6,793 nt of DNA, from the NCBI GenBank assembly GCA_026014905.1, contig JAOZHK010000112.1, positions 1 through 6,793 of the forward strand, given 5' to 3'. This document shows positions 1 through 3,950 of this stretch, in pieces (the stretch's first letter is position 1; every line of letters starts with the position of its first letter). The notes under the pieces were generated by a model that was given only the letters and a program-made list of their open reading frames with translations, had not been told where the DNA came from and did no database searches. This stretch comes from Candidatus Bathyarchaeota archaeon. Its GTDB lineage: Archaea; Thermoproteota; Bathyarchaeia; RBG-16-48-13; GCA-020355125. The translations under genes and the position numbers were made by a program.

Positions 1-72
1 CTTATGACATTCATTGTTATTGTACACGGATTAAAACAAATGACGCACAATAATTCTGAGGCATCAGGATAA
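1..72 (+). CDS. Possible 3' end of a gene entering from the left edge
   Basis: A plus-strand frame is open from the first base and stops with TAA at 70-72. It encodes about 23 residues beginning LMTFIVIVHGLKQ, a short hydrophobic stretch followed by a polar end. An ATG at 4-6 could also make it a tiny independent frame. A T7 run at 171-177 lies downstream and could serve as a terminator. There is too little sequence to name a family, and an open frame of this length can occur by chance. Confidence 0.2.
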   Translation, partial: LMTFIVIVHGLKQMTHNNSEASG

Positions 73-260
73 CTAAACGTACATGATCTGAAAACCCCGA
101 TATTCAATGACTAAGTATAGACAGAATAAGTTTCAGATAATTTTCTAGTTTCTAATTTATAATAAATATATTTTTTTAGAATTTTCTAATGTATTATGAG
201 GTTTAGAAAAGTAGAAAATAGAAATTCAATGTTCTCAGTAGTCTAACTCAACCAGTCACA
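73..260. other. AT-rich intergenic region
   Basis: No gene is seen here. The stretch is AT-rich with a T7 run at 171-177 and an inverted repeat TTAGAA-TT-TTCTAA at 176-189. The element AATTTTCTA recurs around 138-146 and 180-188. On the minus strand, the T-rich runs just past 261 would suit oligo-T termination of the wHTH gene. Confidence 0.4.
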
Positions 261-536
261 TTATCGGTTATAGCTTCGTTGGACTGGTTTTAATCCATCA
301 AGCGACTTGAGATGATAAGATAAGGCACTTCGCCCTTTCTCTGTGATCGAATATCGCTTCGAATTTTTGTATGCTTCCTCGAGAATGAAGCCTCCGTCGA
401 TCAAGGTCTCGAATACGTCTTGAAGTGATGTCCATGCTAAATTCGTTTTATACATGATCCGAGTGGGTTTACTATGTCCCCGATCAATGACTGCTAGGAC
501 ATCAAAGAAGATTTCCAGTCTAGAGCGACGAGCCAT
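261..536 (-). CDS. Small winged helix-turn-helix transcriptional regulator (HTH_45-like)
   Basis: The 91-residue protein matches the archaeal HTH_45 pattern. A basic N-terminus (MARRSRLEIFFDVLAVI) forms helix 1. TRIMYKTNLAWTSLQDVFETLI (residues 25-46) covers the turn and recognition helix. GGFILEE then leads to the wing, and YSITEKGRSAL (62-72) is the characteristic YxLTEKGR segment that ends these domains. Full-length family members are about 80-100 residues, so the gene looks intact. It is expected to bind DNA as a dimer in the cytoplasm; its target is unknown. The ATG at 534-536 is chosen because the conserved RRSRLEI begins right after it and a TATA box lies 23-31 nt upstream. There is no clear Shine-Dalgarno sequence, which suggests a leaderless or short-leader transcript. 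It stands alone, and the next gene on this strand is about 210 nt upstream. Confidence 0.85.
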   Translation of the reverse strand: MARRSRLEIFFDVLAVIDRGHSKPTRIMYKTNLAWTSLQDVFETLIDGGFILEEAYKNSKRYSITEKGRSALSYHLKSLDGLKPVQRSYNR

Positions 537-558
537 CTTTCCTGTTTTTAGTTAATGT

Positions 559-567
559 CTATATAAG
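559..567 (-). promoter_or_regulatory. TATA box of the wHTH gene
   Basis: The minus strand reads CTTATATAG here, 23-31 nt before the ATG at 536. With the usual archaeal TATA-to-start-site spacing, transcription would begin almost at the start codon, giving a leaderless mRNA. Confidence 0.55.
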
Positions 568-678
568 AATTATGAAGCAGTTAACATCTCTGTAAGTGTT
601 TTTCTTGTTTCACACTATACTCAAACGTGCACATTTCTCGAGATAATTGAATCATCAAACATATAACTAAGACCCACT

Positions 679-690
679 CTAGCTAGCTAA
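679..690. repeat. AGCT-type element, copy 1
   Basis: Sequence CTAGCTAGCTAA. It carries TAG, TAG and TAA in three successive frames on the plus strand. It lies between the wHTH gene and the exported-protein gene, past the 3' end of the latter. Confidence 0.7.
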
Positions 691-745
691 CTTTTGGAAA
701 AAGACAAAAAGAAAAGTGGAATGTTGTATTTTTTGCTTATCGGAA

Positions 746-1042
746 TCAGTTATCTTGATTCCAACAGTGTCGATGTTGATACCGCTGCTGCATTTGATTC
801 ATCACGGGTATTTTGTCACAATCTGAGCAGTCAGAGCTGTGTTGATATTGATGTCTTTCACAGTGTCCATCGTCTAACGAACTATTGTTGTTCTTATTGA
901 GTTGTTCACGATCTTGGTCACATTGGTGTTGACCACTTAACACGTTACTAGTTGATGCCATAACGGTTGTTGCAGTGAACAAGGTGAGCACAGTTCCAAG
1001 AAGTAGAATTGTGAAAAGCAATGTTTTTGTGTTTGAGTTCAT
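746..1042 (-). CDS. Small exported His/Cys-rich protein, possibly frame-damaged
   Basis: The 98-residue protein starts with a clear signal peptide. The n-region MNSNTK is followed by a hydrophobic core (about residues 7-27) and a small-residue cleavage region around VMAS (27-30). A longer frame begins at 1081, but the ATG at 1040-1042 is preferred because GGAGGTGAC lies four bases before it and the signal peptide starts there. The mature part (about 68 residues) is rich in Gln, Asn, His and Cys, with Cys at 41, 61, 72, 75 and 93 and several HxxH-like clusters. It could be a metal-binding secreted protein. However, its composition is odd, and the +1 frame over the same DNA gives more ordinary peptide (such as DTVKDININTALTAQIVTKY) broken by stop codons. 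A decayed or frameshifted gene is therefore a real alternative. It lies 115 nt downstream of the membrane-wHTH gene on the same strand. Confidence 0.5.
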   Translation of the reverse strand: MNSNTKTLLFTILLLGTVLTLFTATTVMASTSNVLSGQHQCDQDREQLNKNNNSSLDDGHCERHQYQHSSDCSDCDKIPVMNQMQQRYQHRHCWNQDN

Positions 1043-1045
1043 TTT

Positions 1046-1054
1046 GTCACCTCC
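1046..1054 (-). promoter_or_regulatory. Strong Shine-Dalgarno site that fixes the start at 1042
   Basis: The minus strand reads GGAGGTGAC just before the ATG at 1042. It is the only strong Shine-Dalgarno sequence seen upstream of a start in this window. It argues for a leadered mRNA and against the longer start at 1081. Confidence 0.75.
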
Positions 1055-1081
1055 ATATTTTTCACTGCATGTCTTTAGCAC

Positions 1082-1132
1082 TGAAACATTACTAGTAATC
1101 TTGGTGTAACAGATGTTTCACTAAATGAAACA
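1082..1132. promoter_or_regulatory. Operator-like cluster of TGAAACA half-sites
   Basis: TGAAACA occurs at 1082-1088 and 1126-1132, and its complement TGTTTCA at 1114-1120. The last two form a perfect inverted repeat with a five-base spacer (CTAAA). ATTACTAGTAAT at 1088-1099 is a perfect 12-bp palindrome touching the first half-site. A TATA-like ATATTTG on the minus strand lies at about 1138-1145, so the inverted repeat would fall near the start site of the exported-protein gene. The nearby wHTH proteins are candidate binders. This is inference from sequence symmetry only. Confidence 0.45.
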
Positions 1133-1157
1133 GGCATCAAATATGGGCAAAAATTAG

Positions 1158-1685
1158 TTATGACTGTGATTGCTGAATCCAGTTAGAAAGCGTAATACGA
1201 TTCGTGTTGTAGTATTTTTCACTTGATACCACATCGCGTCGAATAAGTCGTGCTAGGACTCGATGAGTTTTCACTCGTGAAAACCCCGTTTTCCAGGTGA
1301 TGTCTTTCTGCAACATCGAGCCATTGGATTCGAGTAAGGCTTCAACGACTTTCCGCTCATCGGTTTCGAGTAATCGTAACACTACGTCGAGTGATGCATC
1401 TTTTTCGGTTTGTGTGCTTTCTTCACTCGTTTCAAGGTCAATTGACTCAGACGGATTACTTGTAACTGTGTCTATTTGCTGAATGACGTGATCCTTCCAA
1501 TCATTTGATGGCTGAATTGAATTCAATCTAGGGAACCAAGAACGATAGAGATATAGAAGTACCACAATTCCAATGATTATGATTACAGGGACGATTATCC
1601 AGAGAAAAGTTTCAGATCCACTTGGTGGTCCATGTTGTTGACGATTATACGCAACAAGACTTTCAAGCACAGCTTGTAACATCAC
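1158..1685 (-). CDS. Membrane-anchored winged-helix regulator
   Basis: The 175-residue protein has a short N-terminus, one strong transmembrane helix (about residues 27-47, rich in Ile/Val) and a polar acidic linker (about 60-100). A C-terminal MarR/IclR-like winged helix follows (about 100-170). That domain shows the archaeal pattern LLETDERKVVEALLESNG, then MLQKDITWKTGFSRVKTHRV as the recognition helix-turn-helix and NTNRITLSNW as the wing end. Proteins of this design sit in archaeal membranes with the DNA-binding domain in the cytoplasm and probably sense envelope or membrane signals. Start: GTG at 1685 or ATG at 1682 are adjacent and equally possible. No Shine-Dalgarno is visible. A TATA-like stretch lies about 55-65 nt upstream. 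The exported-protein gene follows 115 nt downstream, so the regulator may control it or respond to it. Confidence 0.8.
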   Translation of the reverse strand: MMLQAVLESLVAYNRQQHGPPSGSETFLWIIVPVIIIIGIVVLLYLYRSWFPRLNSIQPSNDWKDHVIQQIDTVTSNPSESIDLETSEESTQTEKDASLDVVLRLLETDERKVVEALLESNGSMLQKDITWKTGFSRVKTHRVLARLIRRDVVSSEKYYNTNRITLSNWIQQSQS

Positions 1686-1737
1686 AGGATACTCTTGAAT
1701 GATTGCTAATAACTTTATCCAAATGTACTCATATGAC

Positions 1738-1753
1738 CAAATTTATAATTATG
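1738..1753. promoter_or_regulatory. Symmetric TATA region between divergent genes
   Basis: AAATTTATAATTAT (1739-1752) reads as a TATA box on both strands. On the minus strand it lies about 55-65 nt before the membrane-wHTH start. On the plus strand it lies about 58 nt before the ATG of the truncated zinc-finger stub, the same spacing as the TATA of the intact paralogue. Confidence 0.5.
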
Positions 1754-1754
1754 A

Positions 1755-1769
1755 CCCACCCACCCGCCC
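1755..1769 (-). other. G-quadruplex motif with single-base loops
   Basis: The minus strand reads GGGCGGGTGGGTGGG: four runs of three G separated by one base each. This is the tightest and typically most stable intramolecular G4 form. It lies immediately beside the divergent TATA region and at the left end of the duplicated zinc-finger leader. The intact paralogue has only CCCGCCC at the matching place (2320-2326). Confidence 0.7.
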
Positions 1770-1831
1770 AATACTATACGACTAATCAATTATGTGGGCT
1801 CAACATGCAAGTCACATGTATCAAATGCCAA
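1763..1831 (+). repeat. Duplicated leader plus first nine codons, copy A (broken)
   Basis: This stretch is similar to 2320-2384. Both have CCCGCCCA, a variable A/C-rich stretch, then AATCA-TT, a G-rich bit, CAACATG or TAACATG, and nine aligned codons. Similarity stops exactly where the AGCTAGCTAGCTAA element begins in this copy. It marks an old duplication of promoter and gene start. Confidence 0.7.
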
Positions 1832-1837
1832 AGCTAG
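1805..1837 (+). pseudogene. Truncated zinc-finger gene stub
   Basis: ATG at 1805 encodes MQVTCIKCQS and then TAG. The intact gene at 2358 begins MKVSCIKCQK, so the first nine residues, including the CxxC knuckle at positions 5 and 8, are conserved. The codon differences are mainly at third positions (TGT/TGC, TGC/TGT, CAA/CAG), with two conservative changes (Q/K, T/S). That fits an old duplication kept under selection for a time. The reading frame then runs into AGCTAGCTAGCTAA, whose first TAG stops it. The upstream DNA and TATA spacing are also retained. Nothing recognisable as the rest of the gene follows. It is called a pseudogene; a functional ten-residue leader peptide is possible but less likely. 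Confidence 0.7.
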
Positions 1838-1845
1838 CTAGCTAA
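1832..1845. repeat. AGCT-type element, copy 2 (at the gene break)
   Basis: AGCTAGCTAGCTAA has three and a half AGCT units and holds stops in all three frames on both strands. It sits directly at the point where the zinc-finger stub loses similarity to its paralogue. Confidence 0.75.
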
Positions 1846-1986
1846 TTGTATGTTTTTTCTAAACATTCTTTTCGTTATATGTATTAATAAAAATCATTTT
1901 TTACACGTGACCGAGCTATCTTATGTAAGTTCACATTAAGAAAATATTATGTGTTATTATCCATACAATATGTTTTTATGTTGTAA
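1846..1986. other. AT-rich intergenic region
   Basis: No gene is seen. Several T runs (for example 1853-1858 and 1889-1894) could end plus-strand transcripts. TATA-like patches before the hairpin at 1987 could serve the small Cys-rich gene downstream, but none stands out. Confidence 0.35.
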
Positions 1987-2009
1987 TCGGGACTAACTAT
2001 TAGTCCTGA
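1987..2009 (+). promoter_or_regulatory. Leader hairpin upstream of the small Cys-rich gene
   Basis: GGACTAA-CTA-TTAGTCC (1990-2006) is a perfect 7-bp stem with a three-base loop. Outward pairs (T-A, C-G, one G-U) extend it to ten. It ends 22 nt before the TTG start at 2032 and is not followed by a T run. A role as a protein-binding site or translation-control element is more likely than termination. Confidence 0.45.
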
Positions 2010-2031
2010 AAAACCTGGAAGCGTTAAAACG

Positions 2032-2175
2032 TTGACCATCATCCGCTGTACAAAAGCTCCTGCCGTCAACCCCTATGTTGTCATCGCCACTGGAATGGTG
2101 AAAGGATGTCCACAACACGGCATGATTGAACTAGATAACTGTCGAAACTGCAATGCGTGCTCGCGCGTAGAATGA
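2032..2175 (+). CDS. Small Cys-rich (zinc or iron-sulfur binding) protein of 47 residues
   Basis: This frame starts with TTG at 2032 and ends with TGA at 2173-2175. The product begins MTIIRCTKAPAVNPYVV and ends with a Cys cluster. C26-P-Q-H29 is followed by C37-x2-C40-x2-C43, with another Cys at 6. That spacing suits a zinc ribbon or a metal cluster and is unlikely by chance. The frame uses C- or G-ending codons more than its surroundings (ATC, GTC, GCC, AAC, TGC), another sign of real coding. The frame is open upstream to 1987, so TTG is the most plausible start; ATG at 2095 would remove the first 21 residues. A hairpin precedes it and a T6 run follows 20 nt after the stop. No family is named; small nucleic-acid- or protein-binding metal proteins of this type are common in archaea. 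Confidence 0.55.
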   Translation: MTIIRCTKAPAVNPYVVIATGMVKGCPQHGMIELDNCRNCNACSRVE

Positions 2176-2194
2176 TAGTGGCTAGTTTCCCTCC

Positions 2195-2200
2195 TTTTTT
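2195..2200 (+). terminator. Oligo-T terminator after the Cys-rich gene
   Basis: A T6 run preceded by pyrimidine-rich CCCTCC begins 20 nt after the TGA. Archaeal RNA polymerase commonly terminates at such oligo-T runs without a hairpin. Confidence 0.45.
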
Positions 2201-2257
2201 CTCATGGCTAAATAAGCCTGACCTGATATGCGTTGTGGCGAGCTAAACGCGTGCAAA

Positions 2258-2270
2258 CGCGCGCGCGCGC
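2258..2270. repeat. Alternating CG tract, 13 bases
   Basis: CGCGCGCGCGCGC is preceded by two copies of AAACGCG (2246-2252 and 2255-2261). Alternating purine-pyrimidine DNA can adopt Z-form. A second tract, GCGCGCGCGC, is at 3206-3215, and a short one (CGCGCGC) is at 3903-3909. Confidence 0.7.
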
Positions 2271-2275
2271 AAAGT

Positions 2276-2289
2276 TCTCTAGCTAGAGA
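2276..2289. repeat. AGCT-type palindrome upstream of the zinc-finger promoter
   Basis: TCTCTAGCTAGAGA is a perfect 14-bp palindrome centred on AGCT, eight bases before the TATA box of the zinc-finger gene. It could be a variant of the AGCT element or an operator for that gene. Confidence 0.6.
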
Positions 2290-2296
2290 CACCATA

Positions 2297-2304
2297 CTTA
2301 TAAC
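2297..2304 (+). promoter_or_regulatory. TATA box of the zinc-finger gene
   Basis: CTTATAAC lies about 55-60 nt before ATG 2358. This predicts a start site near 2328 and a leader of roughly 30 nt. The truncated paralogue shows the same TATA-to-ATG spacing. Confidence 0.55.
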
Positions 2305-2319
2305 AGAGATCCATTCCAT

Positions 2320-2384
2320 CCCGCCCACAGCATACACAAATCATTGATGGGTTTAACATGAAAGTCTCATGCATCAAATGTCAG
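2320..2384 (+). repeat. Duplicated leader plus first nine codons, copy B (intact gene)
   Basis: This is the counterpart of 1763-1831. It begins CCCGCCCA, has the AATCATTG and TTAACATG blocks, and includes codons 1-9 of the zinc-finger gene. The reading frame continues normally beyond codon 9 in this copy. Confidence 0.7.
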
Positions 2385-2681
2385 AAACACGGATCACTGA
2401 GTCTCAATCATTACAAGACAAATGGTCATAGATACAAGTATTATGGCATCCAACATTACGATTCATTGACCAAGAAACGTCATTGGTGTTATTTAGGAAA
2501 GTATGAGTCACTCCCAGATCAGTACAAAACTATGATACACAATCAATCACAGTTATCCACAACTGATCCACAAACAGCAAAGACGGGTAAAAATCACGTC
2601 TTTTCAGCTAATCGTGGTGCGGGGAGTGGGACTCGAACCCACGAAGGCCTTCGCCACAGGAGCCTCAGTCCTGCTCCTTAG
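2358..2681 (+). CDS. Small zinc-finger protein whose 3' end overlaps an antisense tRNA
   Basis: The 107-residue frame opens with an archaeal zinc-knuckle module. It has C5-x2-C8 and KHGSLSLNHYKTNGHRYKYY, followed by IQHYDSLTKKRHWCYLGKY with C44. The HYD-x4-KKRxWCYLG motif is typical of a small archaeal family of putative nucleic-acid-binding proteins, usually 60-100 residues long. The conserved part ends near residue 57. After it comes a polar S/T/Q-rich stretch, and residues 87-107 (SGTRTHEGLRHRSLSPAP) are simply the reverse complement of the tRNA-Leu gene. The natural C-terminus has probably been lost or extended where the tRNA lies, since no stop occurs before it. The start is ATG 2358 because the CxxC follows at once and the paralogue begins at the same place. 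There is no Shine-Dalgarno sequence. Confidence 0.7.
   Translation: MKVSCIKCQKHGSLSLNHYKTNGHRYKYYGIQHYDSLTKKRHWCYLGKYESLPDQYKTMIHNQSQLSTTDPQTAKTGKNHVFSANRGAGSGTRTHEGLRHRSLSPAP
2579..2603. terminator. Two-way terminator-like hairpin between the zinc-finger frame and the tRNA
   Basis: AAAGACG (2579-2585) pairs with CGTCTTT (2597-2603) around an 11-base loop. On the plus strand the stem ends in TTTT. On the minus strand a T5 run in the loop lies just past the tRNA 3' end. It could stop both converging transcripts. For the zinc-finger mRNA, that would happen before any stop codon. Confidence 0.4.
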
Positions 2682-2702
2682 ACCAAACTCGGATATCCCC
2701 GC
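2615..2702 (-). tRNA. tRNA-Leu(GAG) with encoded CCA
   Basis: Read on the minus strand, the acceptor GCGGGGA pairs with TCCCCGC, followed by discriminator A (2618) and encoded CCA (2615-2617). The D-stem TCC/GGA encloses GAGTTTGGTCTAA. The anticodon stem CAGGA/TCCTG has loop CTGAGGC, giving anticodon GAG (reads CUC). The long variable arm (GAA-GGCC-TTC) is typical of class II leucine tRNAs. The T-arm is GTGGG-TTCGAGT-CCCAC. There is no intron. The class II arm plus the G-A-G anticodon makes leucine firm. A TATA box lies about 32 nt upstream. The plus-strand zinc-finger frame overlaps it antisense. Confidence 0.95.
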
Positions 2703-2706
2703 ATTT

Positions 2707-2719
2707 AGCTAGCTAGCTA
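2707..2719. repeat. AGCT-type element, copy 3 (between tRNA promoter and tRNA)
   Basis: AGCTAGCTAGCTA starts five bases outside the mature tRNA 5' end, inside the stretch where transcription of the tRNA should initiate. It would therefore be at the initiation site or within the short 5' leader. Confidence 0.7.
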
Positions 2720-2733
2720 TTTTCGGATACGAC

Positions 2734-2741
2734 CTATAAAT
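2734..2741 (-). promoter_or_regulatory. TATA box of tRNA-Leu
   Basis: The minus strand reads ATTTATAG about 32-39 nt before the tRNA 5' end. This is the spacing expected for an archaeal tRNA promoter with a leader of only a few bases. Confidence 0.6.
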
Positions 2742-2774
2742 GTTTTTTCGAGTAAAGACGATTGCTTGGAATGT

Positions 2775-2786
2775 GGCTAGCTATAG
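2775..2786. repeat. AGCT-type element, copy 4 (provides a stop codon)
   Basis: GGCTAGCTATAG. On the minus strand the TAG at 2781-2783 ends the basic-tailed gene, with a further in-register AGCTAG just beyond. Confidence 0.6.
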
Positions 2787-3083
2787 GATTTCTCCCAGAA
2801 GTTTGTTGAAGCCCGTTTTTTTTCGCTTAGTCGTGGTTGAACGCGAACGTGTACGAGATTTTGTAACTTTACGTTTAGTACTTTTACGTTTTACTGACTT
2901 TTTTCTTGACGTTTTTGTTTTTCGACGATTTTCGATTTCAACTGTAATAAACACTCGTCCCTGGCTGTCTTGGCGACATTTCGTTATTCTCATCTGTTGT
3001 CCTTGTTCGCCAAACATTCGAATTTCCTCAGTGGGATTCGAGAGTTTTACGACAGCTTGTTTCAAATCAATCTCGATGCTCAC
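2781..3083 (-). CDS. Small protein with histone-H1-like basic tail
   Basis: The 100-residue protein has two parts. Residues 1-52 (MSIEIDLKQAVVKLSNPTEE, then a strand-rich RITKCRQDSQGRVFITVEIE) look like a small folded beta-type domain. Residues 53-91 are a tail of Lys, Arg, Ser and Thr with 21 basic residues out of 39, in KRKSTKRKVTKSR-like repeats. A short hydrophobic end, GFNKLLGEIL, follows. Tails like this bind DNA or RNA electrostatically, as in histone H1 or ribosome-associated proteins, so a nucleic-acid-binding role is inferred. No known family is recognised. ATG at 3083 is chosen because the TATA box at 3132-3139 gives a leader of about 20-25 nt. The stop codon comes from an AGCT-type element. 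The gene is single and divergent from the aldo/keto reductase remnant. Confidence 0.65.
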   Translation of the reverse strand: MSIEIDLKQAVVKLSNPTEEIRMFGEQGQQMRITKCRQDSQGRVFITVEIENRRKTKTSRKKSVKRKSTKRKVTKSRTRSRSTTTKRKKTGFNKLLGEIL

Positions 3084-3131
3084 GCTCTAACCTCAAACAT
3101 CATTGTGTTGAGCCAACTCGATATTCAACTC

Positions 3132-3139
3132 TTATATTT
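3132..3139 (-). promoter_or_regulatory. TATA box of the basic-tailed gene
   Basis: The minus strand reads AAATATAA about 49-56 nt before ATG 3083, predicting a start site near 3106. Confidence 0.55.
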
Positions 3140-3203
3140 GTACCGCTGCATAGCTAAAGGTTTTACGACGTCACGTGGAATAAACTAACTAATTCTTTCT
3201 ATC

Positions 3204-3921
3204 ATGCGCGCGCGCCACAATCTTGGAATCACGTTACGAAGTATTGGTGCGCGTGCTAAGAGTGTCATCGTGGGAACGAAAGTGCGATTGACTACGCATC
3301 AAATGACTCGAATCTATGACGCCATTATCGAATCCGTGAATCTGAGTTTACAGCGACTCCAAATGGATAGCATCGATTTAATTCAATTACATAATCCCCT
3401 GACTCTCCATCGAAACTTGGAACGCAATTCTCTAAGTGTAGCAGATTTAACTACCGTGATGGATGCCTTCACCGTCCTACGAGATCAAGGAAAAATTGAA
3501 TTGTTTGGCATTAATGGCCTCGGCGAAACAGAAGCATTACTTCAAGCCATTCAAGTGACAAACGCACAGAGCATTCAAATATGCTATAATCTTCTTAACC
3601 CCCGTGCAGGTTATCAGGTTCAACCCACGTTTCCTTATCAAAATTTCAGCAAACTTATTCCAAAAGCATCACAACAAGGACTTGGAGTAATAGCCATAAG
3701 GGTTTTAGCTGGAGGTGCATTAAGTGGGCATCCTGTGCGGCATCCTAATGCAGCGAAAACTGTTTCTCCGATTGGCTCGGGGGCAAATTATGCGATTGAC
3801 GCACGCGAGTTTCTCGAGCCTCCTACAAATTGAGCAAGCAGCTGATTCTGTCCGGAAAGGACCGTTACCAATTAGTGTTGTGAAAAAGATAACAAGTTTA
3901 AACGCGCGCATGGATTTGTAA
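3204..3921 (+). pseudogene. Aldo/keto reductase pseudogene: N-terminus lost, internal deletion with frameshift
   Basis: The first frame (3204-3833) holds the middle of an NADPH-dependent aldo/keto reductase. ARHNLGITLRSIGAR leads to VIVGTKVRL with the catalytic Lys (residue 26). LQMDSIDLIQLHNP carries the catalytic His (63). DQGKIELFGINGLGE and GLGVIAIRVLAGGALSGHP follow. About 50-60 N-terminal residues carrying the catalytic Asp and Tyr are missing, and the similarity begins exactly at a GCGCGCGCGC tract. After GSGANYAIDAREFLE the frame ends. A shifted frame resumes with SFSSLLQIEQAADSVRKG to the TAA at 3919-3921, which is the normal family C-terminus. Roughly 35-40 residues between the two are gone, so a non-triplet deletion joined them around 3800-3820. 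It cannot be an active enzyme. The MFS gene converges on it 29 nt away. Confidence 0.85.
3206..3215. repeat. Alternating GC tract at the truncated end of the reductase gene
   Basis: GCGCGCGCGC directly precedes the first codons similar to the reductase family. The N-terminal part of the gene is absent on the other side. Confidence 0.65.
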
Positions 3922-3950
3922 ACGTAAACAGGGATACTTTACTGAGTGTG

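Larger units (their letters stand above)
537..745. other. Intergenic region
   Basis: Apart from the wHTH promoter at the left end and an AGCT-type element at 679-690, nothing is recognised. No reading frame here looks like a gene. Confidence 0.4.

Noticed and set aside
694..900. Plus-strand frame of 68 residues
   Set aside because: Antisense to the exported-protein gene and its 3' flank; no ribosome site, no family-like motif.
1297..1482. Plus-strand Ser-rich frame
   Set aside because: A shadow of the membrane-wHTH gene on the other strand.
2641..2660. CGAAGGCCTTCG palindrome as an operator
   Set aside because: It is the variable arm of tRNA-Leu.
2740..3188. Two overlapping plus-strand frames (2740-3090 and 2970-3188), Arg/Phe/Val-rich or Ser/Leu-rich
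   Set aside because: Antisense to the basic-tailed gene; the Phe/Val/Leu bias simply mirrors its Lys/Arg codons.
3720..3911. Minus-strand frame of 63 residues
   Set aside because: Antisense to the reductase pseudogene, whose C-terminal motif is clear on the plus strand.
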